From Prevotella sp. CAG:1092 (GTDB lineage Bacteria; Bacteroidota; Bacteroidia; Bacteroidales; Bacteroidaceae), in assembly GCA_000436915.1 (NCBI GenBank), contig HF994178.1, positions 22,766-28,180 of the forward strand: a DNA stretch of 5,415 bases. Reading direction: 5' to 3'. Each line of letters opens with the position of its first letter. The stretch's first letter is position 1. The notes beneath the pieces were generated by a model, which saw nothing but the letters and a program-made list of their open reading frames with translations, did no database searches and was not told where the DNA came from. Shown here piece after piece: positions 1-5,415 of the stretch. The position numbers were made by a program, and so were the translations under genes.

Positions 1-574
1 GAGTAGACACAATCTTTACGTCGCGATACAGACCGCCACCAGTATACCAACGAGAGTTTAGCGGACCGCTTGTTGAAGCATGAACGGCTATGGTGTTAGC
101 CTGACCATACTTAAGAAGCTTAGAAACGTCGATATCGAAGCCCAGATAGCCATAGTCGGTACCACCTATTCGCTTGCCGTTGAGGTATACGTCGCCAACA
201 TACATGATTCCCTCAAAGTCAAGGAGTATGCGACGTCCCTTCATGTCGGCAGCTGGAGTATAGGTCTTCACATACCAGCCATCGCCCATTTCCTTGAAGC
301 CACGAGCAGAAAGGCGTGATTTGAAGTTTGACGCTCCATCCGAGTTGTCTTCCGACTCGTTGGCAGCAGGAGCCACCCATGGTTGAGATATCTGGAAGTC
401 GTGTGGCACGTTGATGGTTTCCCATGAGCCATCAGAAGTGTTGATGGCTGTTACATCGATATTGCCACGATGAAACTGCCAACCGAAGTTGAAGTTCTCT
501 ACATTTCGCTGAGCCGAAGCTGATAGAGCAGCCACGGCAAAGAGCGAAACGAACGATAGATGTTTGTAGGTCAT
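1..574 (-). CDS. Secreted glycoside hydrolase family 2 enzyme (beta-galactosidase-like), N-terminal part only
   Basis: This frame is open from an ATG at 574-572 to the window edge, giving 191 residues with no stop, so the 3' part of the gene lies outside. Residues 1-21 form a signal peptide (basic start, hydrophobic core, SASA|Q cleavage), implying export to the periplasm or beyond. The rest matches the GH2 N-terminal sugar-binding jelly-roll: FNFGWQF near 28-34, WETINVPHDF at 51-60, GWYVKTY near 99-105, VYLNGKRIGG at 129-138, and SRWYTGGGLYRDV at 174-186. The last motif is typical of bacterial GH2 beta-galactosidase-like proteins. The catalytic barrel and its two glutamates are not in the window, so activity (beta-galactosidase, beta-glucuronidase or another) cannot be fixed. 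An insert around residues 66-98, rich in Asn, Ser and Asp, precedes the GWY motif. The gene follows the GH106-type gene by 39 nt on the same strand and is probably co-transcribed with it. The family call is firm; the substrate is open. Confidence 0.9.
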   Translation of the reverse strand, partial: MTYKHLSFVSLFAVAALSASAQRNVENFNFGWQFHRGNIDVTAINTSDGSWETINVPHDFQISQPWVAPAANESEDNSDGASNFKSRLSARGFKEMGDGWYVKTYTPAADMKGRRILLDFEGIMYVGDVYLNGKRIGGTDYGYLGFDIDVSKLLKYGQANTIAVHASTSGPLNSRWYTGGGLYRDVKIVST

Positions 575-613
575 TACGTTATTGTTTTAGTCTTGGATTA
601 TTCTTTGATAGCT
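575..613 (-). other. GH106-GH2 intergenic spacer, A-rich leader without terminator
   Basis: The 39 nt between the GH106-type stop and the GH2 start contain no inverted repeat followed by a T-run and no Shine-Dalgarno-like purine block. On the minus strand the last 20 nt before the ATG are A-rich (CTAAAACAATAACGTA just before it). This resembles the A-rich leader before the GH106-type gene and fits the weak use of Shine-Dalgarno sequences in Bacteroidota. The spacing supports a two-gene transcription unit. Confidence 0.55.
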
Positions 614-3220
614 TTATTCCTTAATGAGTTTCACCTCAGAATTAAGACCCGAAGCAACAGGAGTCCAGTCGGCATAAGATGTCTTCTTGTAGTTGATGTC
701 TACCACATTAATCTCGTCAAACTTACGCCACTTGTAGCCTTGGCGGTCGAGTTCCGAGATCCTGTTGGCTGGAAGGTTGGTAACCTCTATGCGAATCTTG
801 TTGTTGCCCTTGTGCAGAAGGTTGGCAAACGAAAGACGATAAGGCACAGCCCAAGCGCAACCTATCAAGCTGTCGTTTACGTATACTCGCGCACTCTCTC
901 TAACGTCGCCAAGGTCGATAGTCCATCTGTTGCCTTTCTTCAGCTCAGCAGCCGAGAGGTCTATGGTGCATTCATAAACGCCTGTTCCCATCAACGTGCG
1001 TGTAGAGTCGTCGAGATTCTCCCACGCCTTAGTGGTGTCGAGGTTGTAGGTCTTAGAGATGGCTGGAGTAGCTGCGGTAAACGACAATTTCCAGTTGTTG
1101 AGAGTCTTAACGACAGACGAAGTCTTTTTCCATTCGCATCTTACAGGAAGCGAAGCCAACTCTTTGTTCAAAGCTTCATCTTTGTGGTTGAAAGTCTGCA
1201 GAATGATGCTCTCGCCTGAACGAAGATTAACCAGAATGCTGTCGCCACAAATCTCAGCTCTCTGACGGTTGCCAGTCATAGGGTCGAACCACATAGCGGT
1301 AGCCATAGGAACAGCCAAAGTGGTGTAGGCTTGGATGTCGTTTGGAGTGAGGTTGGCTATGAAGTAATGATATCCCTTGTCGTTAGAGCGACGTATTAGC
1401 TTCAATCCCAATTCTGTCTTCATCTTCTCAGCCTTAGCAGCCTTAGTGAGGTCAGCTGCGCTTGTGCCTACGATGATGTTTGCACCCTGCGCTTTTAGCT
1501 TTTCGATATGCGCCTTTACGGCAGGAGTAAGAATGTTGTCGGCAGAAGGAATCACAAGCCCCTTGTATGTGGTGCCACCAGGAGTATGGAGCATACCATT
1601 ATTATAATAGGTGTCGAGCAATATTCTGTCGGAAATATAATCGCAATCGAAGCCTGCTTGGTCGATGGCATCGATACACTTCACAAACTCAGGAGCCAAC
1701 TTGCCCATGGCGTGGATAGAGAACTGCATAAGGCGTTTGCCAGTAGAGCGCTTTGCCCACATGTCGTGGATAGGCAAATAGGTGAGGAAATCGTTGTCAG
1801 GACGACCCATCTGGAGCATGCTTTGGCAACGCTCCACATACTTCATGAAGCAAGGAGCATCGCGCCAAATGGTGTTGTTAGGACTCATGTCTATAGATGC
1901 ATAGAAGCGCCATCCTGGCCATGTCTCGTATTGAGGAGAGTAGGCTGTGCCATGGAAGAACATGTGGTTTACGCCAGCACAGAACATAAGGTCCATATCT
2001 GGTTTCATCTGGCTTAGCGATGTGCGGAAATGCTCTGTAAGCCATGTGAAAGTCTCTGACGAAGTGTATGGTTTGCCCATGATATGCGCAGCCGAAGGAG
2101 CATATTTGAGCATAGAGAAGTCTGAATCGTTTTTGCGAGTCTTGCCTGGGTCTTGGCGCAAGCCTTTGATGCCCAAATTGGTAAGTCCGAAGCCTTCGAT
2201 TTCAGGAATGTCGACAGCAGCATAGCAGTCGATGAGGTTTGCTGGGCTACCGTGAGCCTGGTTGCGAGTGATGGCTCCATGGCTATGAGCCCAAGCTGTC
2301 CAAGTGCGTGTGAAATTATCGAGAAGCATGTCGCCAAGAGTTTCGCGATAGTCGGCAACAACCTTAGTGTCGCCATCTACGAGCTTATCGAAATTCTCTT
2401 CAAGACTATATCCACGACGATTGTAGAATTCTTGGAATAGAGTAGGGGTATAGTCAGACTCAGACACCTCGTAAGAGTCGTTGAAGAAGGTGTGAGGATA
2501 TGGAGTGCCAGTCTTCTCGAAAGCCTCTTCGATATGCTTAAGATAGTTGGTTACAGCCTGCTTGTCGAAATGGTCGATAACAAGACCTGCTCCACCTGGT
2601 GCTGCACGCTTAACAGCCATCACGCCCTTTTTCTGATACAAGGCTATGATGCGCCATGTACCCTTTGACGGAAGCTTTGTGGTGAGTGTGCCCTCAACGA
2701 GCGGAGTAGTTATCTTCAGGAATTTGCCCTCAGAGAAAGCATAGATGCCTACGAGCGTTGTGTTTTTGCGCTTCTTCTCAATAGGACGAAGGTCAAGAGC
2801 TTTAATCTTTTTGCCCACAACTGTTGTGTCGATGATAAGCATCTGAGATGCACTCTCGTCGAGTGGTACCAAAGGACCGCCAAAAGGCCATCCTGTACCT
2901 GTAGCCATATCAAACTCTATGCCGTCGGCTTTGCATTCCGCATTAACGTATTTCAATATATCCATATAGCGAGGCGAAAGGAATGGAATATTGTTTTTCT
3001 CATTTCCCTGCACGCCATAGATAGGAGTAATCTCGATAGCGCCAATACCATGGTCGGCAAACTGGCGAAGATTCCACTTGAGGTCGTTTTCTGTAACTGC
3101 AGAGCCAAGCCACCACCAACGGGTGCCTGGTTTGGCTTCTTGATTAGGTACTGGCCATTGCTGCGCAAACATGTTAAGACTCATAGCCAACGCGGCAATA
3201 GTAACGATTTGTTTTTTCAT
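614..3220 (-). CDS. Secreted GH106-type alpha-L-rhamnosidase-like glycoside hydrolase
   Basis: This 868-residue protein starts at an ATG (3220-3218) followed directly by a signal peptide: MKKQ, a hydrophobic core, then NMFA|QQ with cleavage near residue 19. The N-terminal region has features of the GH106 / Glyco_hydro_106 family: PGTRWWWLG at 31-39, HGIGAIEITPIYG at 57-69, GTGWPFGGP at 108-116, FFNDSYEV at 245-252, IPEIEGFG at 338-345, SSETFTW at 387-393 and GVNHMFFHG at 416-424. E251, E340, E342 and E389 are candidate catalytic or metal-binding carboxylates; I cannot assign acid and base from sequence alone. Residues of about 550-625 resemble the alpha/beta domain that follows the barrel in such enzymes, and about 740-815 form a galactose-binding-like beta-sandwich (VYVNDSLIGCAW at 779-790). 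GH106 members, such as the rhamnogalacturonan-II enzyme BT0986, remove alpha-L-rhamnose by inversion. At 868 residues this is at the short end of the family. The GH2 gene downstream suggests joint action on a rhamnose-containing glycan. The family call is strong; the exact activity is inferred. Confidence 0.88.
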   Translation of the reverse strand: MKKQIVTIAALAMSLNMFAQQWPVPNQEAKPGTRWWWLGSAVTENDLKWNLRQFADHGIGAIEITPIYGVQGNEKNNIPFLSPRYMDILKYVNAECKADGIEFDMATGTGWPFGGPLVPLDESASQMLIIDTTVVGKKIKALDLRPIEKKRKNTTLVGIYAFSEGKFLKITTPLVEGTLTTKLPSKGTWRIIALYQKKGVMAVKRAAPGGAGLVIDHFDKQAVTNYLKHIEEAFEKTGTPYPHTFFNDSYEVSESDYTPTLFQEFYNRRGYSLEENFDKLVDGDTKVVADYRETLGDMLLDNFTRTWTAWAHSHGAITRNQAHGSPANLIDCYAAVDIPEIEGFGLTNLGIKGLRQDPGKTRKNDSDFSMLKYAPSAAHIMGKPYTSSETFTWLTEHFRTSLSQMKPDMDLMFCAGVNHMFFHGTAYSPQYETWPGWRFYASIDMSPNNTIWRDAPCFMKYVERCQSMLQMGRPDNDFLTYLPIHDMWAKRSTGKRLMQFSIHAMGKLAPEFVKCIDAIDQAGFDCDYISDRILLDTYYNNGMLHTPGGTTYKGLVIPSADNILTPAVKAHIEKLKAQGANIIVGTSAADLTKAAKAEKMKTELGLKLIRRSNDKGYHYFIANLTPNDIQAYTTLAVPMATAMWFDPMTGNRQRAEICGDSILVNLRSGESIILQTFNHKDEALNKELASLPVRCEWKKTSSVVKTLNNWKLSFTAATPAISKTYNLDTTKAWENLDDSTRTLMGTGVYECTIDLSAAELKKGNRWTIDLGDVRESARVYVNDSLIGCAWAVPYRLSFANLLHKGNNKIRIEVTNLPANRISELDRQGYKWRKFDEINVVDINYKKTSYADWTPVASGLNSEVKLIKE

Positions 3221-3259
3221 ATTGCTTTTTAGTTTTTAGTTTTGTCGTAGATTTAAATG

Positions 3260-3278
3260 GAGGACTTATCGTTTCCTC
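3260..3278 (-). repeat. Short inverted repeat upstream of the GH106-type gene
   Basis: On the minus strand GAGGA and TCCTC are separated by 9 nt, giving a 5-bp stem about 40 nt before the GH106-type ATG. The CTCC at its 3' arm could instead pair with GGAG of the hairpin at 3288-3302, so the two structures could compete. No function can be shown from the sequence. Confidence 0.25.
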
Positions 3279-3287
3279 AACGAGCTT

Positions 3288-3302
3288 GCTCCTTAATGGA
3301 GC
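3288..3302 (-). repeat. Short inverted repeat downstream of rlmH (5-bp stem, 5-nt loop)
   Basis: On the minus strand GCTCC-ATTAA-GGAGC forms a perfect 5-bp stem with a 5-nt loop, starting 17 nt after the rlmH stop codon. No T-run follows, so it is not a canonical intrinsic terminator. It may be a weak 3'-end hairpin or chance. Confidence 0.35.
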
Positions 3303-3327
3303 TTACTCATTCTGAAGGCTTACTCAT
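3301..3327 (-). repeat. 10-bp direct repeat spanning the rlmH stop codon
   Basis: The minus-strand sequence ATGAGTAAGC occurs at 3327-3318, where it includes the rlmH TAA stop, and again exactly at 3310-3301, a 17-bp period. The match ends at 10 bp on both sides. It may be a small local duplication or chance. Confidence 0.5.
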
Positions 3328-3790
3328 GATGATATGGTTCGCCCTTGATGATGGTGCAAGCACGATAGAGTTGCTCAACGAAGACGAGACGCACCATCTG
3401 GTGTGAGAATGTCATCTTCGACAAGCTTTGCATGCTGTTGGCCCGAGAGTAAACAGATTGTGCCAAACCATAAGGTCCGCCTATGATAAACACCAGTCGG
3501 CGAGCCGTAGCCTGCCGTTTCTCAAGCCATGCAGCCATCTCTATACTTCTCATCTCTTTGCCACGCTCGTCGAGCAATACAACGGTATCCGAAGGTTGTA
3601 ACAACTTTAGTATAGCTTCGCCCTCTTTATCCTTTTGTTGGTCTTGGCTGAGGCTCTTGGCATTACGCAATTCCGGGATTACCGTAACCGAGAATGGCAT
3701 GTAGTGATGTATGCGCTCTATATAGTCGTTGATGGAAGCTATGAAATGCTTGTTTGTAGTCTTGCCAACCACGATTAGTTCAGTCTTCAT
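3320..3790 (-). CDS. rlmH: 23S rRNA (pseudouridine1915-N3)-methyltransferase RlmH
   Basis: This 156-residue protein matches RlmH (about 155 residues in E. coli) over its full length. RlmH is a small homodimeric SPOUT-fold enzyme that uses S-adenosylmethionine to methylate N3 of pseudouridine 1915 in helix 69 of 23S rRNA, acting on assembled 70S ribosomes in the cytoplasm. Diagnostic features are the MKTELIVVGKT start, KDKEGEAIL at 53-61, LLDERGKEM at 72-80, the SAM-binding knot segment FIIGGPYGL at 101-109, the SLSKMTFSHQMVR segment at 122-134, EQLYRA at 139-144 and the C-terminal PYHHE at 152-156, equivalent to PYHRE of E. coli. GGPYG replaces the GGPEG of E. coli, a tolerated position. The ATG at 3790-3788 lies inside the end of the upstream DUF4491 gene (11-nt overlap), which suggests translational coupling. 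The identification is firm. Confidence 0.97.
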   Translation of the reverse strand: MKTELIVVGKTTNKHFIASINDYIERIHHYMPFSVTVIPELRNAKSLSQDQQKDKEGEAILKLLQPSDTVVLLDERGKEMRSIEMAAWLEKRQATARRLVFIIGGPYGLAQSVYSRANSMQSLSKMTFSHQMVRLVFVEQLYRACTIIKGEPYHHE

Positions 3791-4085
3791 ATTCTTTCTT
3801 TCTCTTTGGGTTCATAGGAAACCATCCCTTCTTAACTCTTTGCTTTTGTTCGAAGAGTTCGCCTATTGTCCAAAGACATGAAGCACCAAGGATGCCTAGA
3901 AGCGACGATATAAGCACGTCGGCAACAAAAAAGGCAACACCAATGCTGGCTATTCCTGCTACGAGGAATAACCACCATGGGCGTGTGCCAAAATAGTATT
4001 CCACCTTTATTACTATAGGGTGGAACAAACCTATTATTAAAAATGTTGAAATGGCTATCACCATTCCTTTGAAATGTAAATCCAT
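3780..4085 (-). CDS. DUF4491-type small membrane protein of unknown function
   Basis: This 101-residue protein has three predicted membrane segments (about 7-26, 37-55 and 57-74) and a charged cytoplasmic-type tail. It resembles the DUF4491 family, found mainly in Bacteroidota and without known function. Notable stretches are FHPIVIKVEYYFG (21-33), WTIGELFEQ (72-80) and KKGWFPMNPKRK (85-96); the HP in the first membrane segment and the aromatic/basic tail look conserved from memory of the family. The frame also allows a TTG start at 4094, three codons earlier. I prefer the ATG at 4085-4083, which leaves the short MDLHFKG beginning expected for the family. No strong ribosome binding site is visible; an AGGA lies about 18 nt upstream, too far to be typical. 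The stop overlaps the rlmH start by 11 nt, and the ettA stop is 49 nt upstream, so the three genes may form one operon. A role linked to the ribosome would be guesswork. Confidence 0.85.
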   Translation of the reverse strand: MDLHFKGMVIAISTFLIIGLFHPIVIKVEYYFGTRPWWLFLVAGIASIGVAFFVADVLISSLLGILGASCLWTIGELFEQKQRVKKGWFPMNPKRKKEYED

Positions 4086-4134
4086 TATAAACAATCTTAG
4101 TTGTCCTAAAAATATATACTAATACAGTTATCGT
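4086..4134 (-). other. Spacer between ettA and the DUF4491 gene
   Basis: This 49-nt AT-rich gap has no hairpin-plus-T-run terminator. On the minus strand TATATTTT, about 23 nt before the ATG at 4085, loosely resembles the Bacteroidota -7 box (TAnnTTTG), but its last base differs and no clear TTG box lies at the right distance upstream. It may hold a weak internal promoter or simply be a spacer in an operon. Confidence 0.3.
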
Positions 4135-5415
4135 TTAGTCTTCCATCAACTTGCGGTATCTGCCCTTCTTGATTTCGGCATCGGTACCCAAACGATGAGC
4201 TTTGTTGATTTCGTATTCTGAATAGCTACCTTCGAAGAAGAATACTTCGCCATTGCCTTCGAAAGCAAGGATGTGAGTACAAATACGGTCTAGGAACCAA
4301 CGGTCGTGGCTGATAACAACAGCACAACCAGCAAAGGTTTCAAGACCTTCTTCAAGAGCACGGAGAGTGTTTACGTCGATGTCGTTGGTAGGCTCATCGA
4401 GCAACAATACGTTGCCTTCTTGCTTCAAAGCCAAAGCCAACTGCAAGCGGTTGCGCTCACCACCTGACAATACTCCGCAAAGCTTGTTTTGGTCGGTACC
4501 CGAGAAGTTGAAGCGAGAAATATAAGCACGCGCGTTGACATCACGACCACCAAGGCGAAGAGTTTCGTTGCCTTGAGCAATAACATCATATACCGACTTT
4601 GCAGGGTCGATATCCTTGTGCTGCTGGTCTACGTAAGCGAGCTTAACGGTTTCGCCAACCTCGAATGTGCCGCCATCAGCATTATCAAGTCCCATGATAA
4701 GACGGAAGAGAGTGGTTTTACCAGCTCCGTTAGGGCCAATAACACCTACGATGCCGTTAGGAGGAAGCATGAAGTTGAGGTCGTTGAACAATACCTTTTC
4801 GCCGAAAGCCTTCTTCACATGCTGAGCCTCGATAACTTTGTTGCCCAAGCGTGGTCCGTTAGGAATAAAGATTTCAAGCTTCTCCTCGCGTTCCTTCTGC
4901 TCTTGGTTGAGCATCTGCTCATAAGAGTTAAGACGAGCCTTACCCTTTGCCTGACGAGCCTTAGGAGCCATGCGTACCCATTCGAGCTCTCGTTGAAGTG
5001 TCTTCTGACGCTTAGAAGCCGACTTCTCTTCTTGTGCCATGCGCTTTGTCTTTTGGTCGAGCCATGAAGAGTAGTTGCCCTTCCATGGAATACCCTCGCC
5101 GCGGTCGAGCTCAAGAATCCATTCACTCACATCGTCGAGGAAGTAGCGGTCGTGGGTAACGGCAATAACTGTTCCCTCGTATTGCTGCAAGTGCTGCTCC
5201 AACCAGTCGATACTCTCGGCATCAAGGTGGTTGGTAGGCTCATCGAGCAATAACACGTCAGGCTTCTGAAGGAGCAAACGGCAAAGAGCCACACGACGGC
5301 GCTCACCACCTGAGAGGTTTGTTACAGGCCAATCGCCAGGAGGACATTTCAAGGCTGCCATTGCACGGTCGAGCTTAGAATCCATGTTCCATGCGTCGGT
5401 AGCGTCTATGATATC
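4135..5415 (-). CDS. ettA: Energy-dependent translational throttle protein EttA (ABC-F ATPase), N-terminus missing
   Basis: The reading frame is open to the window edge, giving 426 residues. The ATG at 5385 is internal, since the codons upstream (DIIDATDAWN) continue the family sequence. EttA is a cytoplasmic ABC-F protein that binds the ribosomal E site and restrains the first elongation steps when ATP is low. Numbered from the window edge, the visible parts are the first signature LSGGER (34-39), Walker B LLLDEP with E59, the H-loop THDR (about 87-90), the charged inter-domain linker (about 110-175) with GKARLNSYE, the second Walker A GPNGAGKT (227-234), the second LSGGER (316-321), Walker B with E341 and the H-loop SHDR (369-372). 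The two Walker B glutamates are 282 residues apart, the same as E188 and E470 of E. coli EttA, so about 129 residues (first Walker A and the arm) lie outside. EGIPWKGNYSSWL and the C-terminal region point to EttA rather than Uup or YheS. Both ATPase sites look intact where visible. Confidence 0.95.
   Translation of the reverse strand, partial: DIIDATDAWNMDSKLDRAMAALKCPPGDWPVTNLSGGERRRVALCRLLLQKPDVLLLDEPTNHLDAESIDWLEQHLQQYEGTVIAVTHDRYFLDDVSEWILELDRGEGIPWKGNYSSWLDQKTKRMAQEEKSASKRQKTLQRELEWVRMAPKARQAKGKARLNSYEQMLNQEQKEREEKLEIFIPNGPRLGNKVIEAQHVKKAFGEKVLFNDLNFMLPPNGIVGVIGPNGAGKTTLFRLIMGLDNADGGTFEVGETVKLAYVDQQHKDIDPAKSVYDVIAQGNETLRLGGRDVNARAYISRFNFSGTDQNKLCGVLSGGERNRLQLALALKQEGNVLLLDEPTNDIDVNTLRALEEGLETFAGCAVVISHDRWFLDRICTHILAFEGNGEVFFFEGSYSEYEINKAHRLGTDAEIKKGRYRKLMED

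Larger units (their letters stand above)
3221..3319 (-). promoter_or_regulatory. Leader region between rlmH and the glycosidase pair, probable site of the glycosidase promoter
   Basis: This 99-nt gap is the longest non-coding stretch in the window and separates the housekeeping block from the glycosidases. On the minus strand it has two short inverted repeats (described separately), a TTTAAAT-containing AT stretch around 3251-3257, and an A-rich segment (AAAACTAAAAACTAAAAAG) just before the GH106-type ATG. I looked for the Bacteroidota -7 box (TAnnTTTG) with an upstream TTG and found no good match, so the promoter location is inferred from gap size and change of function. Read-through from rlmH is equally possible because no rho-independent terminator with a T-tract is present. 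Confidence 0.35.

Noticed and set aside
560..1219. 219-codon open frame on the plus strand
   Set aside because: It lies antisense to the C-terminal part of the GH106-type gene and the start of the GH2 gene; the translation has no recognisable family motifs, and the opposite strand clearly encodes conserved domains.
1508..2017. 169-codon open frame on the plus strand
   Set aside because: It is fully antisense to the GH106-type catalytic region; it looks like a codon-bias shadow with an unnatural Val/His/Arg-rich composition.
2014..2376. 120-codon open frame on the minus strand inside the GH106-type gene
   Set aside because: It is the same strand in a different frame and overlaps strongly conserved enzyme sequence; no independent start signal or domain is seen.
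3282..3291. GAGCTTGCTC palindrome as a regulator operator
   Set aside because: It is only 4 bp per arm with a 2-bp centre and overlaps the 3288-3302 hairpin; nothing separates it from chance.
4083..4094. TTG start for the DUF4491-type protein, adding three residues
   Set aside because: The ATG three codons downstream gives the expected family N-terminus and is the more usual start codon; no ribosome binding site favours the TTG.
4489..5067. 192-codon open frame on the plus strand
   Set aside because: It is fully antisense to the conserved ATPase and linker sequence of ettA, so it is a shadow frame.
5383..5385. ATG at 5385 as the true start of the ABC-F gene
   Set aside because: The frame continues open upstream with EttA-like sequence, and a start here would remove the first Walker A motif; the gene is cut by the window edge rather than truncated.

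Overview
The window reads as chromosomal DNA from a Bacteroidales bacterium, most likely a Prevotella-like species. This rests on protein character: a DUF4491-type membrane protein next to rlmH, secreted glycoside hydrolases with short signal peptides ending in a Gln-type cleavage site (A|Q), and A-rich leaders without strong Shine-Dalgarno sequences. The genus is an inference. No SusC/SusD pair, RNA gene, IS element or CRISPR array is visible.

All five genes lie on the minus strand, so transcription runs from high to low coordinates. The order is ettA (5' end cut by the window edge, 5415-4135), a small DUF4491-type membrane protein (4085-3780), rlmH (3790-3320), a secreted GH106-type alpha-L-rhamnosidase-like enzyme (3220-614), and the N-terminal part of a secreted GH2 enzyme (574 to beyond position 1). 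Coding density is very high. The gaps are 49 nt, an 11-nt overlap, 99 nt and 39 nt.

The window joins two functional blocks. The right block is housekeeping and ribosome-related: EttA gates translation elongation according to ATP/ADP, RlmH methylates pseudouridine 1915 of 23S rRNA, and the uncharacterised DUF4491 protein sits between them, overlapping rlmH. The left block is a glycan-degradation pair. A GH106-type enzyme is followed after 39 nt, with no terminator between, by a GH2 enzyme. Both carry signal peptides, which suggests sequential removal of a terminal rhamnose and a second sugar from a rhamnose-containing glycan such as a pectin or a gum. The 99-nt gap between the blocks holds small inverted and direct repeats and is the likely place for the glycosidase promoter, although no convincing promoter box could be read.

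Nothing here amounts to a clearly new biological system. The points most worth a second look are the DUF4491/rlmH/ettA linkage, the substrate of the GH106-GH2 pair, and the repeat-containing leader between the two blocks.
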